Source: Roseiarcus sp963758335 (GTDB lineage Bacteria > Pseudomonadota > Alphaproteobacteria > Rhizobiales > Beijerinckiaceae). Taken from it: a stretch of 64,000 nucleotides of DNA. The notes beneath the pieces are model-generated. The model was given only the letters and a program-made list of their open reading frames with translations. It made no database searches and had not been told where the DNA came from. Within the stretch, counting starts at the first letter, position 1. The number at the start of each line of letters is the position of its first letter. The stretch is taken from assembly GCA_963758335.1 (NCBI GenBank), contig CAVWVF010000001.1, positions 1,116,001 to 1,180,000 on the forward strand, in the 5' to 3' direction. Both the position numbers and the translations under genes were made by a program. Shown here piece by piece: positions 9,102 to 18,093 of this stretch.

Positions 9102-10345
9102 TTGGCCGCCGGATCCTGAGCGCCCGGCTTGTCGGCGCCGGCAGGCTCGGACGCGTCCGCCGCCAGCTGGGTTCGCTGCGGCTCGACCTTCGCCCCGGGG
9201 AAGGCGCGCTGGATTCCTTCGGTCACGACCCAGTCGGAAGGATCGAGCCCCAACTCGATGATCCGGAGCTGACCCTGCCGATCTCCGGTCTTGACGATCT
9301 TGCGCTGAACGACTTTGTCCGCGCCGACTACCAGAACGTAGCTTCCCTCCTGGCTTGTCCCGATCGCGACGTTTTGCGTCAGCAACGCCTTGTCCTGGTG
9401 CGCGAACGGCGTGCGCACGCGCGCGAAGAGGCCCGGCAGAAGAGTGTGGTCCTTGTTGTCGAATATGGCCCGCACGGTCAGCGTGCCGGTCGACTGGTCG
9501 ACCTGGGGCGCGGCGTAGTCCATGTGACCCTTATGAGGATAGCCCTCTTCGCCCTGCAGTCCGATGTCGACCGGGATGCTCGACAGGTCCGCCGTCCTGA
9601 AGGGAAGGCCCGCTTTGGCGTTGTTTTCCTTGATCGTCAGAACCTGCGGCTCGCTCAGATTGAAATAGACATAGAGCGGGTCGGTCTGGACGATGGTCGC
9701 GAGCTTGGTCGGCCCGCTGACGCCGACGAGGGAGCCGACATCGACCTGATGATTGGTGACGATCCCGTCGAACGGCGCGAGCACGTTCGTGTAGCCGAGG
9801 TTGATCTTGGCGAGCTCGATCTGGGCCTTCGCGCCTAGGATGTTGCCGGCCGCCTGGTCGACGTTGGACTTCCACTGCTGGACCGTGGCCTGGCTCGCGA
9901 AATCCTGCCTTCCGAGCGCCGACTGCCGCTGATATTCGGCCTGATTATAGGTATGGGTCGCCTCGGCGGTGATGAGCGCCGCGGTCGCCTGGTCGAGCTG
10001 CTGTTGATAGGTGTCGCGCTCGATGCCGAAAAGCTGCGTCCCCTTCGTGACGAACGCGCCGTCCTTGTAGTCGATCAATTCCAGATAGCCCTGGACCCGG
10101 GCGACCAGATCCACGGAGTTGATCGCCTGCGTGTTGCCGGTCAGCTCGAAATACAGCGTCACCGGCTGCTGCAGGGGCTGCGCCACAACGACCTTCGGCG
10201 CCGGCGGCGGGACATAGGCGTTCTTCGAGCCGTTGCAGCCGGCGAGCGCGAGCGCGGCGATCCCCGCCAGGGCGGCCAGAACCGAACGCCGGCCCCGATG
10301 GGCCGAGAGAGGAAAGTGCGCAAACACGGCGACGGCGATCCCCAA
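9098..10345 (-). CDS. RND efflux periplasmic adaptor lipoprotein (AcrA/MexA type)
   Basis: A 415-residue membrane-fusion protein. The N-terminus is a lipoprotein signal (ALAGIAALALAGC, lipobox LAGC), so Cys36 should be lipidated and the protein anchored facing the periplasm. VARVQGYLELIDYKDGAFVTKG is the first half of the lipoyl-like domain; the coiled-coil hairpin (TYQQQLDQATAALITAEATH) and INLGYTNVLAPFDGIVTNH follow, then the beta-barrel and membrane-proximal domains. It links the inner-membrane pump to an outer-membrane channel. Start is uncertain: TTG at 10345 or GTG at 10327, both before the signal peptide. It overlaps the downstream pump gene by 4 bp, so the two are co-translated. The adaptor looks intact while the pump is frameshifted. 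Confidence 0.9.
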   Translation of the reverse strand: MGIAVAVFAHFPLSAHRGRRSVLAALAGIAALALAGCNGSKNAYVPPPAPKVVVAQPLQQPVTLYFELTGNTQAINSVDLVARVQGYLELIDYKDGAFVTKGTQLFGIERDTYQQQLDQATAALITAEATHTYNQAEYQRQSALGRQDFASQATVQQWKSNVDQAAGNILGAKAQIELAKINLGYTNVLAPFDGIVTNHQVDVGSLVGVSGPTKLATIVQTDPLYVYFNLSEPQVLTIKENNAKAGLPFRTADLSSIPVDIGLQGEEGYPHKGHMDYAAPQVDQSTGTLTVRAIFDNKDHTLLPGLFARVRTPFAHQDKALLTQNVAIGTSQEGSYVLVVGADKVVQRKIVKTGDRQGQLRIIELGLDPSDWVVTEGIQRAFPGAKVEPQRTQLAADASEPAGADKPGAQDPAAK

Positions 10346-10950
10346 GTTGAAACTTATTGCGGCTGGCGTTCGGCCTCACGCAGTGGAGCCGAAGGTCCAA
10401 TTGTTAGGCTCGTCCGCAGTTCGGCCGAGGCAGCCAGGGCCCGCGCCCCAACGAAGCTATTTTCAGCATAGGTTGAGACTTACGGCAATACGATGGAACC
10501 CGACTTATTAACTATCCATAGGCGTCTTTACAGCCGCGAACATTGGATGAAGCGTCCTTCCTCGTGGTGAGAATTGAACCTTGCGCCCGAACCGGAATGT
10601 CGCGCAAGGGCAGTGCCGGTCGTCCCCCTGGAACCACAGACGGCGGCTTTGCTGAAGAAGCGGGCATTCCCCATGGGCGTGGCGAACGGGTCAAATCGAC
10701 CGATACTGTTGAAAAACTCGCAAAATGGGTAGTGGCGAAAATTTCTATTTCGCCCGCCGAACGTCTCCGAAGAGGGCAGTCGTTGCCACAAGGCGTTTAC
10801 GAGGGCCACTCCGGCAAGCCCGGCCGTTCCAACTTTCCTTCGAGGCTGCCTACGACGCGGCTCAAGGACTTCGATTTCGGCGAGGAGCCAGCGACGGCAG
10901 ACATTGATGTCGCCGGCGTTGGGGCGCTTGTGCGGCCGGTTGAAGCCTGA
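10346..10950. other. intergenic region, no convincing gene
   Basis: About 600 bases upstream of the RND operon. An open frame of 135 codons (10543-10950, +) has no recognisable domain and unconvincing composition. Around 10700 the motif TGTTGAAAAACTCGCAAAAT resembles sequence at 42328 and the flanks of decayed insertion sequences. The RND promoter should lie at the left edge, but I see no clear -35/-10 pair or regulator gene. Confidence 0.4.
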
Positions 10951-11727
10951 CTACGGGCCCGCGCTTCCCAAGACGGCAGCGCGCTCCCTCTTGACCTGGT
11001 CCGCGGTGACCGCGGGCGCAGCGGCGCCCCAGCTGTTGCGGACATAGGTCAGCACCGCGGCGATCTCCGCGTCATTCAGCTTCCAGGCGAACCATGGCAT
11101 GCCTGGGCCCGACGGCTCGCCGGCGGTCGCAACGCTGCGCGCGCCCTCCATGAGGACGCGGATGAGGCTTGTTGGATCGGTGGAACGGACGTTCGGAGAT
11201 CCTGCAAGCGACGGGAAAAGAAACGGGACGCCCTTCCCATCCATGCCATGGCAAGCCGAGCATTCATCGGCGTAGATCGCGCCTCCGGCGACCATCGTCG
11301 GATCGGAGGCGGAAACCGCCGCCTGCGACAAACTTGCCTGACGCGGCAGGTCTTTCAGATAAGTGGCGATGGCTGTGAGGTCGGCGACGGTCATCTGCGA
11401 ACTCGACAGCGATATTTCCTCCGCCATATTTCCAGTCGCGGCGGTAACCGCGTTATGGCCAGCCTTCAAGCAGGACACGATGTCGGCGACGCTCCACCCG
11501 CCGAGCCCCCTCTCGCTGTCATTGGTCCCGATCACCGAAACGGCCAACGACGCCCCCGTCAGAACCCCCAGCGTCCCATTGGCCAGCGAAAGAATTCGCT
11601 TGGCGTGCAAGCTCCCCGAAAACGCGCGCTTCAGAAAATCATGAACCAATTCCATCCGATCAACTCGACTTGCGCATGCCCGCTTCTGCCCCGCACGATT
11701 CGCCACACCGTCACGCGCGGGACTCAA
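10951..11727 (-). pseudogene. C-terminal part of a multi-haem dehydrogenase cytochrome c subunit
   Basis: From about residue 68, NDSERGLGGWSVADIV, then MAEEISLSSSQMT and DLTAIATYLKDLP, match the middle of the membrane-bound cytochrome c subunit of alcohol/gluconate-type dehydrogenases. CSACH (residues 156-160) is a c-type haem site followed by the usual MDGKG, and NDAEIAAVLTYVRNSWG is the C-terminal domain end. Full-length subunits carry three CXXCH sites and about 420-470 residues. Here the first two sites are gone and the first 67 residues look unrelated, without a clear export signal. This is most likely a 5'-truncated remnant joined to foreign sequence. A GMC oxidoreductase end at 1-117 could be its former partner. 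Confidence 0.7.
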
Positions 11728-11896
11728 ATTCAGGCATTTTCGAGTCCTTCAAAATGAGGGGATTCGTGAGAGGCGGAGGAGGAGTTTCGATTGCAAGTTT
11801 CAGGGATGGGCTACGGAACCACTCTACCCAGATCGTAATGAAGATCGTCGCAATGGCTCCCAAAACCCAACTTAATAAGGTAAGATAAAATTCCAA
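11711..11896 (-). pseudogene. N-terminal fragment of a small membrane protein
   Basis: The frame starts MEFYLTLLSWVLGAIATIF and continues into EWFRSPSLKLAIETPPP. It has one hydrophobic helix of about 20 residues, then a basic turn and a Pro-rich stretch, which looks like the start of a conserved single-pass membrane protein of unknown function. It stops after 61 residues and overlaps the foreign 5' end of the cytochrome relic. The junction between the two relics therefore lies close to 11700-11750. Confidence 0.35.
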
Positions 11897-12326
11897 TTAA
11901 GTTCCCTTTCTTATTTCAGAATGTGACAGTAGCTGGCGATGCCAGTCTGGTTGTCAGTCTGTTCTCCCATTCCGGATCGGCCGCCAGCAACTTTTCTTCC
12001 AGCGCTGGCTGTCGGTCAACCGCGCTGGCGGCGAGGGAAGCGCCAGTCTTGGTGGCGTCGCCCGGCTTCTTTTCGAAGCTGGCGCGCTTCGTGCTTCGCC
12101 ACATCCGCGTCGCCTCAAAGCACGCAACAATCTCAATGTGAGGATGCGCTCGCGCCGGATGACTCGGCTCACGAATGCCTTTTCAAAGGAGAATAATTCC
12201 ATCCGCCTCGGTTTGACAATTTGGAGGTTGATGAGTCCTTCGGCGCGTGTGGTTTTGATTTGCTTACCATGCCATTTCCCCCACGAAATGCCTAGGGTCT
12301 TGGCAATTCTGCGCGCCCTTGAAAAC
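11897..12326. other. gene-poor stretch upstream of the recombinase
   Basis: About 430 bases. Several overlapping frames of 60-150 codons exist on both strands, but none has recognisable motifs or a credible start. I see no RNA gene or clear repeat. Confidence 0.4.
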
Positions 12327-12932
12327 TCATGACACAAGCCGCTGAATCGTCCAACGGCTGACGTTGTAGGATCGGGCGATCTTCCCAATTGTTTCTTTGT
12401 CCGCGTCACGCCGCTTGATCGCCTCCGTCCTCTGGTGCGGCGTCAAAGTCGGCTTGCGGCCTGGCTTCACGCCCTGCGCCTTGGCGCGGGCGCGGCCTTC
12501 GGTGGTGCGGCTGCGGATCAAGTCGCGCTCGAACTCGGCAAGCCCGCCTAGAACGGTCAGAATAAGCCGCCCGTGGGCGGTCGTGGTGTCCGCCCATGTG
12601 TCGGCCAAGGAACGAAAACGCGCGCCCTTGGCGGCGATCGCTGCCAGCGTATTGAGCAAGTCGCGCGTCGATCGCGCGAGGCGGTCAAGCCGCGTGACTA
12701 AAAGAACGTCATCGGCGTCGAGAACGGCCAGCGCGCGGCGAAGCTCGGCGCGGTCGCTCTTGGCTCCGCTGGTCGTCTCGCGAAAAGTCTTCTCGGCTCC
12801 GGCGTCACGCAAATCCTTCACTTGCGCGGCGACGCTCTGCCCGTCCGTCGATACCCTTGCATAGCCGTAAATCAATGCAAGGATTCTGCCCCTATATTCT
12901 GCACCACACAAGCTGTTGATTTCGAAGGGCAC
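12327..12932 (-). CDS. serine recombinase, Tn3 resolvase/invertase family
   Basis: A recombinase of about 180-200 residues. YGYARVSTDGQS holds the catalytic Ser, and DDVLLVTRLDRLARSTRDL holds the conserved Arg motif of the active site. The long E-helix region (LGGLAEFERDLIRSRTTEGR) leads to a C-terminal helix-turn-helix, IGKIARSYNVSRWTIQRLV. These enzymes cut and rejoin DNA through a 5'-phosphoserine bond at paired res or inversion sites. Conserved sequence starts at about residue 21, so a TTG at 12875 is an alternative start to the ATG at 12932. No transposase of Tn3 type is nearby. It may be a relic cargo gene of a lost transposon. It lies just outside the IS1634-type element. Confidence 0.88.
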   Translation of the reverse strand: MPFEINSLCGAEYRGRILALIYGYARVSTDGQSVAAQVKDLRDAGAEKTFRETTSGAKSDRAELRRALAVLDADDVLLVTRLDRLARSTRDLLNTLAAIAAKGARFRSLADTWADTTTAHGRLILTVLGGLAEFERDLIRSRTTEGRARAKAQGVKPGRKPTLTPHQRTEAIKRRDADKETIGKIARSYNVSRWTIQRLVS

Positions 12933-13060
12933 GGCGGATGGTGCAAAAATCTTGCAGACCGTGCGAAAACTCGGCGGCAGGCTAGCCCGACTTTCTCAAC
13001 TGGCGGGGTGAGGGCGCCGCAAATGCCCATAGAATGGGGGGTCGGGCGAAGAAGTCTTCA

Positions 13061-14843
13061 CTACACGGGGTGGGCAGGCGCCCGAGCGATATGGCCGGCG
13101 GCGGTGATCCGTGGTGGGGGTTGCGGGGGCAGCTCGAGGTTGAGCTGCCTGACCAAGAGCTTCTGGTCGGCGTTGAGTTCGGTATGGCGGCTGAGCACGA
13201 GCGTGCGGCCGTCGGTGGTGGGGAAGTGAACGTCGAGCATCTGCACGGCGGCGAACTTGTCCAAGACGGCCCTCGGCGTGAGGCCGTTCGCCAGCGGCTT
13301 GAGCATCGCGCGCAGGGTGACGTGGAGACAATAGGCGAGGAAAGCGACGAAGATGTGCGCTTCGCCGCGCTCGATCAGTTGATGGTGGATCGGACGCAGT
13401 TGCAGATCGTCCTTGAGGGTCTTGAACGCGGCCTCGACCCCGGTGAGCTGGATATAGACTGGATATAGAATCGCCACATCTCGGCCGGCTCGCGTCCGCA
13501 TAGATTGGTGCGCAGCAGATAGCGGCCTTCGCGCCGTCGCACGCTGCGCACCTTGTCGCGGTCGAGCGCATAGGTGAACGTGGCGATACGCGGGTCGACT
13601 TCGACGTCGACGATGCGCCAGGCGGCCGGCGCCTTGGCGCGCGCCGCGCCGAGCTTCATCAGCAATTCCTCGCGGGTCTGAGCCGCGCCCACAGCCATTT
13701 CAGCTTGCGCCGGCGCATGGCGCGCTCCTTGGCGATGCGCGCGCTGCTGCGCGCCAGCACGTAGAGCTCCTCTTCTTGCGCCAGCAGCTTGACATCGACG
13801 CCTTCGCGCACGGCCTGCCAAGGCCGGGCGAGCAGCGCCTTCTCCATTTTCGTGAGCCGGCCCTTGGGCGTGCCGACCAGATACGAGATCGGCGGATCGG
13901 CCTGGCGCATCTCGCGCAGCACCTCCTCGGTCGGAATGCCGCGGTCCATCACCCAGATGCGCTGCGCCTTGCCGTACTGCGCCTCGATCTTCTCGAGGAA
14001 GCCGCGCAGCGTGGCGTTGTCGGCGGTGTTGCCGGGGAGCACCTCGTAGGCCAGCGGCAAGCCCTCGGGCGTCACGATCAGGGCGATGACCACCTGCACG
14101 CAGTCGCTGCGCTTGTCGCGGCTGTAGCCGTGCCGACGTTTGTCGGCGTCGTTGTCCGGCGGATCGGACTCGAAATCGGTGCTCGTCAGATCGTACAGCA
14201 GAACCTCGAACTTGGCGCCGAACAGATCCTGCCAACGCGCCCGCAAGTGATCGAACAGCGCCGCCTTGTGCGCCAGCAGCTTGTCGAGGCAGCGATAGAG
14301 CGCGTTCTTCTCGACCAGCGAATAGTCCTCGCCGAGCAGATCCGCCATCGCGCTCTGCTCGAACCACAGCCGATGCAATCGCCACTCGCTTCCGGGATCG
14401 ATCAGTCGATAGCAGACGAGCGTCTGCAAGATATGCCGCCAGCGGGTTCCCTCGCGCGAGTCGGGCGGCCGCGGCGTCCAGAACCGATCCAGTTCGAGTT
14501 GCTCATAGAGATGGCACGCCAGCCAGCACGCGCACCATTGGCGCGGGCGATGCAGCTCCATCGCGTCGAGCCGCACCTGCACGCCGAAGCCCGCGGCGTG
14601 ATCGGGAACGTCCCGCCCGGCCGGGAACAGCGCGAGCTGGCGCGGCCGTTGGCTCTCCTCGTCAAAGGTCTTGATGACCCGCGACCAAGCCGCATGCTGG
14701 CTGTCGTTGATCTCGCCCAGATACAGCCCCGGGCGCTGGACCCCCCGGCCGCCAGCACAGCGCTTGCTTTCGACAATGCTCCAGTAACGGTGCTCTTTGC
14801 CGTTTTTCCTTCGCCGGGTGAATCGCAAGTACATGCCACGCAA
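13061..14843 (-). pseudogene. IS1634-family DDE transposase, two frameshifts
   Basis: The transposase reads through three frames. From 14843: MYLRFTRRRKNGKEHRYWS, then EVLLYDLTSTDFES (first catalytic Asp), VQVVIALIVTPEGLPLAYEV and QRIWVMDRGIPTEE (second Asp). Near 13670 the frame moves to REELLMKLGAARAKAPAAW and IATFTYALDRDKVR. At 13448-13469 an exact 11-bp tandem duplication moves it again, to VYIQLTGVEAAFKTLKDDL (catalytic Glu in EAAFK) and EAHIFVAFLAYCLHVTL, ending at 13061. Expected intact length is about 590 residues. The IS1634 family belongs to the IS4-like DDE group. Confidence 0.85.
13448..13469. repeat. exact 11-bp tandem duplication inside the IS1634 transposase
   Basis: CTGGATATAGA is present twice head to tail (13448-13458 and 13459-13469). 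Removing one copy restores the frame across FYIQLTGVEAAF. An equivalent 11-bp duplication breaks the IS1380 transposase at 54773-54794. Confidence 0.9.
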
Positions 14844-15093
14844 TTCTACGCCGAAAGCTGACCCAGAAAAGGGGTTAGGTCTTCACTACACTCGTTTTCG
14901 GCTTGTCGCCCCTTGTATTGACTCCGGTTTTTTCAACAAAATTCCAAATCCGTGCCCCAGTTGAGAAAGTCGGGCTAAGTGGCACCCACATTTCGTGGCT
15001 TGTAACCGCGCAGAGCACAAAAAATCGCGAAAATCGGATCTCTGCGCGACCATACGGAGCGACACATCGAGTTTTCGCGCCCGTCCCCCAGGG

Positions 15094-16190
15094 TCATGCA
15101 TCCTGCCACCGTCCTTCGCGGTGCGAGCGCCCGATCGCCCGGATCACGCGCTCGATGGCGAGGCCCTGGTCGAAATCGATGGTCAGAGAGTCCTTGCCGG
15201 CGATACGGTTCAGGAGCTCGTGCGCCTCGGCGATCTTGAGGTCGTTGAACCCCAGCTGGTGCCCGGCGGCGGGGATGAAGCGCTCGTAAGGCGGATGGGC
15301 GGGGCCCATCAGCACGGTCTTGATCCCCTGATCCTCGACCGGCCCTTCGGCCAGATACACGCCGACCTCGTTGAACCGCTTGATCGCGCCTCGCGCGCCA
15401 AAAATCTGGAGCTGGATGCGGCCCTTGCGGCCCCAGCCGGAGCGGCTGACCTGGATCGCTCCCGTGCGCCGCCGTCCATGCGCAAAAGGGCGGTCGCGAT
15501 GTCGAAGGTTTCCACTGCGCGGCGTCCGGCGCCGTCCGGCCGGTCGGGGAAGGGTTTGACCAGTTCGCCGAACACCTCTCGCGGCATGCCGATCAGCGTC
15601 GAGATGAGGCTCATCGGATGGACAGCGAAATCGTCGGGCGCGCCCAAGCCCGAGCTCGCCTCGCTGCGCCAGCTGAAGGGCGCCTCCGGATCGGCCATGA
15701 AGTCCTCGTCCATCTCGACGCGGAACTGCATGACGAGGCCGATTGAGCCGCGCTTCAGAAGTTTTGCGATATAGCGGACCGTCGGGCTCTGGATGTAGTT
15801 GTAGCCGAGGATGGCGACCCTGCCGCTCGCGCGGGCGGCGGCGGTCATGCGCTCGGCGTCGGCGAGCGACGGCGCCATCGGCTTCTCGCACCAGACGTGC
15901 TTGCCCGCCTCGAGGGCGACAATCGCCATCGGCGCATGCAGACCGGTCGGCGTGGTGATCGAGACGACATCGACCGCGGGGTCGGAGACGAGCGCCCGCC
16001 AGTCCGCCGTCGACCTCTCGAATCCGAACTCGTCGGCGCGCCGGCGGGCGAGCCCCTCCTCGACTTCGCACAGGGCCAGGCGCCGCACGACCGGACCGTC
16101 GCCGAACGCGGCGCGCACCGCCATCCAGGCAAGCGCATGACATTTGCCCATATAGCCCGCGCCGATCAGTCCGACGCCGATTGTGTCCAT
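15094..16190 (-). pseudogene. Gfo/Idh/MocA-family NAD-dependent dehydrogenase, frameshifted
   Basis: The first frame (ATG 16190) begins with the Rossmann motif GVGLIGAGYMGKCHALAW, then DVVSITTPTGLHAPMAI and the signature AGKHVWCEKPMA (catalytic Lys in EKP), followed by GYNYIQSPTVRYIAKLL. It goes out of frame near 15465. The next frame continues TGAIQVSRSGWGRKGRIQLQ and ends at 15094 with AIERVIRAIGRSHREG. One lost base (GCA-CG instead of GCA-ACG) explains the shift. Family role: oxidation of sugars or cyclitols such as myo-inositol derivatives. It is transcribed divergently from an RpiR-type regulator, which probably controls it. An imperfect hairpin (GCGCAGAG/CTCTGCGC, 15008-15047) lies just downstream. 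Confidence 0.85.
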
Positions 16191-16258
16191 GAGCCCATGA
16201 TCTCCCGGATTTGCGTGACTTCCATCACCAAAACAAATGTTTCACAATCTACTCGATT

Positions 16259-16274
16259 TGGAATATTCATTCCA
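16259..16274. promoter_or_regulatory. candidate RpiR-type operator
   Basis: TGGAATATTCATTCCA has 6-bp inverted arms (TGGAAT/ATTCCA) around a 4-bp spacer. It sits in the divergent intergenic region between the dehydrogenase (start 16190) and the RpiR-like regulator (start 16330). MurR/RpiR proteins commonly bind GGAAT-type palindromes in such gaps. The assignment to this regulator is inferred from position. Confidence 0.55.
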
Positions 16275-16329
16275 TTGCGAATCTTGCCGCCGGCCAGGGC
16301 GGCGGACGCGATGCGCGCGGGGCTGAGAC

Positions 16330-17172
16330 ATGAGCGAACAGGCGATCATCGAGCCGCCGGAGACTTTCGAGGCGCTGAAGGACCGGCTGATCGAGATCGA
16401 GCCCAATCTGCCCAAACGGTTGCGCCAAGCAGCGGTCTATGCGCTCGAACACCCCGACGAATTCGCCCTCGGCACCGCTTCGGGTGTCGCCCGCAGCGCC
16501 GACGTGCAGGCCTCGACGCTGGTGCGCTTCGCCCAGACGCTGGGCTTCGGCGGCTTTTCCGACCTGCAGGAGGTGTTCCGCTCCCACCTGCGCAATCGCT
16601 GGCCCGACTATTCCGAGCGGCTGAGGGCCTTGCACGAGAGCGCCCGCGACAGCGGCGATCCGACCAACCTGCTCATGGGCTTCGCCAACTCGGCTGCTTC
16701 CTCGGTCGCCCGGCTGCGCGAAGCCGTCGACCGGCGCGATCTCGACAGGGCGATCGATCTTCTCGCCCGGGCGAAGACGATCTACTGTCTCGGCCAGCGG
16801 CGCTCCTTCAGCGTCGCGCATTACCTGAGCTATGCCCTCGCCCAGCTCGGGCTTTCCGCGATCCTGATCGACAATGTGGGCGGGCTCGGTCCGGAGCAGC
16901 TCGCCCGCGCCGGCCCCGAGGACGCGCTGATCGCGATCAGTTTCTCCCCCTATTCGCCCGTCACCGTCGACCTCGCCAGGCGCGCGCGCCGGGCGAAAAC
17001 CCCGACCGTCGCCGTCACCGACAGCGCGCTCTCCCCGCTTGCGGGCCTCGCCGACGTCCGCTTCGAGATCGTCGAAAGCGATTTCGGCTCCTTCCGCTCG
17101 CTCGCCGCCACCTTCTGTCTCGCGATGACGCTCGCGGTGGCGGTGGCCGAGCGGCGCGCGGAGGGGGAATAG
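16330..17172 (+). CDS. MurR/RpiR-family transcriptional regulator
   Basis: A 280-residue repressor or activator. The N-terminal HTH domain (about residues 20-85) contains RLRQAAVYALEHPDEFALGT and the recognition helix VQASTLVRFAQTLGFGGF. Residues 120-260 form a SIS sugar-phosphate-binding domain, with AKTIYCLGQRRSFSVAHYL and DALIAISFSPYSPVTVDLA. Such regulators sense phosphosugars or related metabolites and control adjacent catabolic genes. The divergent Gfo/Idh/MocA dehydrogenase is the obvious target, and a GGAAT palindrome lies between them. The regulator looks intact even though its presumed target is frameshifted. The start at 16330 is the first ATG before the conserved HTH. No strong ribosome-binding site is seen. 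Confidence 0.9.
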   Translation: MSEQAIIEPPETFEALKDRLIEIEPNLPKRLRQAAVYALEHPDEFALGTASGVARSADVQASTLVRFAQTLGFGGFSDLQEVFRSHLRNRWPDYSERLRALHESARDSGDPTNLLMGFANSAASSVARLREAVDRRDLDRAIDLLARAKTIYCLGQRRSFSVAHYLSYALAQLGLSAILIDNVGGLGPEQLARAGPEDALIAISFSPYSPVTVDLARRARRAKTPTVAVTDSALSPLAGLADVRFEIVESDFGSFRSLAATFCLAMTLAVAVAERRAEGE

Positions 17173-17357
17173 ACAGGGCCATGATCGGCGATGTGGACTT
17201 TGCAAAAGCGCGTGGCCGCGGCCCGACGGTTTTGAATTGAGGATTAGCGGCGAAAATCTCACGCTTGGTTCTAAACAGGCCTATTGGCTTCTCAAGCGCA
17301 AGCTGCGCCACACGTATTGGCCACCCAACGATACAGGCTGGGTTTATTATCACAGGC

Positions 17358-17386
17358 TTGACAAGTGTACGGCACAACCGTACGAT
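17358..17386 (+). promoter_or_regulatory. higBA promoter with embedded operator palindrome
   Basis: TTGACA (17358-17363) and TACGAT (17381-17386) are spaced exactly 17 bp, a near-consensus sigma-70 promoter, 8 bp before the higB ATG. A perfect palindrome, GTACGG-CACAA-CCGTAC (17367-17383), fills the spacer and overlaps the -10. HigA antitoxins repress their own operon from such sites. HigA binding here is inferred. Confidence 0.75.
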
Positions 17387-17393
17387 AGAAGGC

Positions 17394-17678
17394 ATGAGGA
17401 TTCGCACCGTCCGGCATAGAGGTGTGAAACGCCTCATCGAGGATGACGACGAAAGGGGCATCAGACGCGATCTGGTCGGCCGGGTCCGGCGCGTCCTTAC
17501 CGCCTTGCTGAGCGTCGAAACCGTCGAGGGGCTGCAGGGCCCGCCCGGCTGGCGCATCCACCAGCTGACCGGCGACCGGGCCGGGACATGGAGCGTTTCG
17601 GTTTCCGGCAACTGGCGCATCACCTTTGAAATCGCCAGCGAGGAGATCAACAACCTTGATTTGGAGGACTATCACTGA
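17394..17678 (+). CDS. higB: HigB-type mRNA interferase toxin
   Basis: A 94-residue RelE/HigB-fold toxin. It has a basic, compact sequence with the family segments VKRLIEDDDERG, GPPGWRIHQLTG, GTWSVSVSGNWRITFEI (the conserved WRITF strand with catalytic Arg) and the C-terminal DLEDYH. HigB cleaves mRNA on the ribosome when free of HigA. As usual for hig loci, toxin precedes antitoxin. The ATG at 17394 is chosen over upstream in-frame starts because it lies just after the promoter and matches family length. The stop overlaps the higA start (TGATG), so the two are translationally coupled. All visible parts of the module are intact. Confidence 0.92.
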   Translation: MRIRTVRHRGVKRLIEDDDERGIRRDLVGRVRRVLTALLSVETVEGLQGPPGWRIHQLTGDRAGTWSVSVSGNWRITFEIASEEINNLDLEDYH

Positions 17679-17992
17679 TGAGCGAAGAACTTGCAAAAGT
17701 AGGCATGAAGCCGTCGCATCCGGGCGAATTTATCCGCGAGGAAATACTCGCCGAGCTTGGCCTGTCCATTGCCCGCGCCGCCGAGATTTTGGGCGTGCGG
17801 CGAGCTACCCTGACCGACCTCGTGAACTGTCATGCCGCCCTTTCCCCGGAAATGGCCTTGCGGGTCGAGAAGGTTTTCGGGGTCAACATGGACATGCTCT
17901 TGCGGATGCAGGCATGGTTTGACACCTACACCATGCGGCAGCGGGCCGGCGACATCGACGTGAAGCCGTTCAGCCCACAGGGATCGCGATGA
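17678..17992 (+). CDS. higA: HigA-type XRE antitoxin and autorepressor
   Basis: A 104-residue antitoxin of the HigA/VapI type. KPSHPGEFIREEILAELGLS is the family's N-terminal signature, followed by the helix-turn-helix ARAAEILGVRRATLTDLVN and the SPEMALRVEKVFGVNMDMLL dimer helix. It binds HigB and represses the operon through the palindrome at 17367-17383 (inferred). It overlaps higB by one base. Its own TGA is overlapped by an ATG starting a short frame at 17989. Confidence 0.93.
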   Translation: MSEELAKVGMKPSHPGEFIREEILAELGLSIARAAEILGVRRATLTDLVNCHAALSPEMALRVEKVFGVNMDMLLRMQAWFDTYTMRQRAGDIDVKPFSPQGSR

Positions 17993-18093
17993 GCGACGAC
18001 GATCTGAAGCTTAAACAGCGAGGTCAAGGCCCCGCCAGTTTTTCGCTAGAACAACTAATGGCAGGTACTCATTGGTACTCATGCGCACTTTAA
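17989..18093 (+). CDS. short ORF overlapping the higA stop (34 aa)
   Basis: An ATGA overlap starts a 34-codon frame, MSDDDLKLKQRGQG and so on, ending in TAA at 18091-18093. The overlap is the coupling arrangement seen between real operon genes, and the first half is charged and protein-like. The second half runs into a stretch with a direct repeat (GGTACTCAT twice), where GC content drops. It may be the truncated start of a third hig-operon gene, or chance. No family recognised. Confidence 0.25.
   Translation: MSDDDLKLKQRGQGPASFSLEQLMAGTHWYSCAL

Larger units (their letters stand above)
12983..14977 (-). mobile_element. IS1634-type insertion sequence, defective
   Basis: Perfect 21-bp terminal inverted repeats bound the element: 12983-13003 starts TAGCCCGACTTTCTCAAC and 14957-14977 is its reverse complement. 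Between them lies a single transposase gene on the minus strand (13061-14843). Immediate flanks (left GGCAGGC, right AGTGGCA) show no clear target duplication, so a deletion or rearrangement may have occurred at one side. The transposase carries two frameshifts, so the copy cannot move by itself. Confidence 0.85.

Noticed and set aside
7065..9119. A 684-codon open frame on the + strand
   Set aside because: Antisense shadow of the RND pump gene, rich in Asp/Arg/His as expected from the reverse frame of a GC-rich gene.
10543..10950. A 135-codon frame upstream of the cytochrome relic
   Set aside because: No motif, no ribosome-binding site and no conserved neighbour. Kept as a gap entry.
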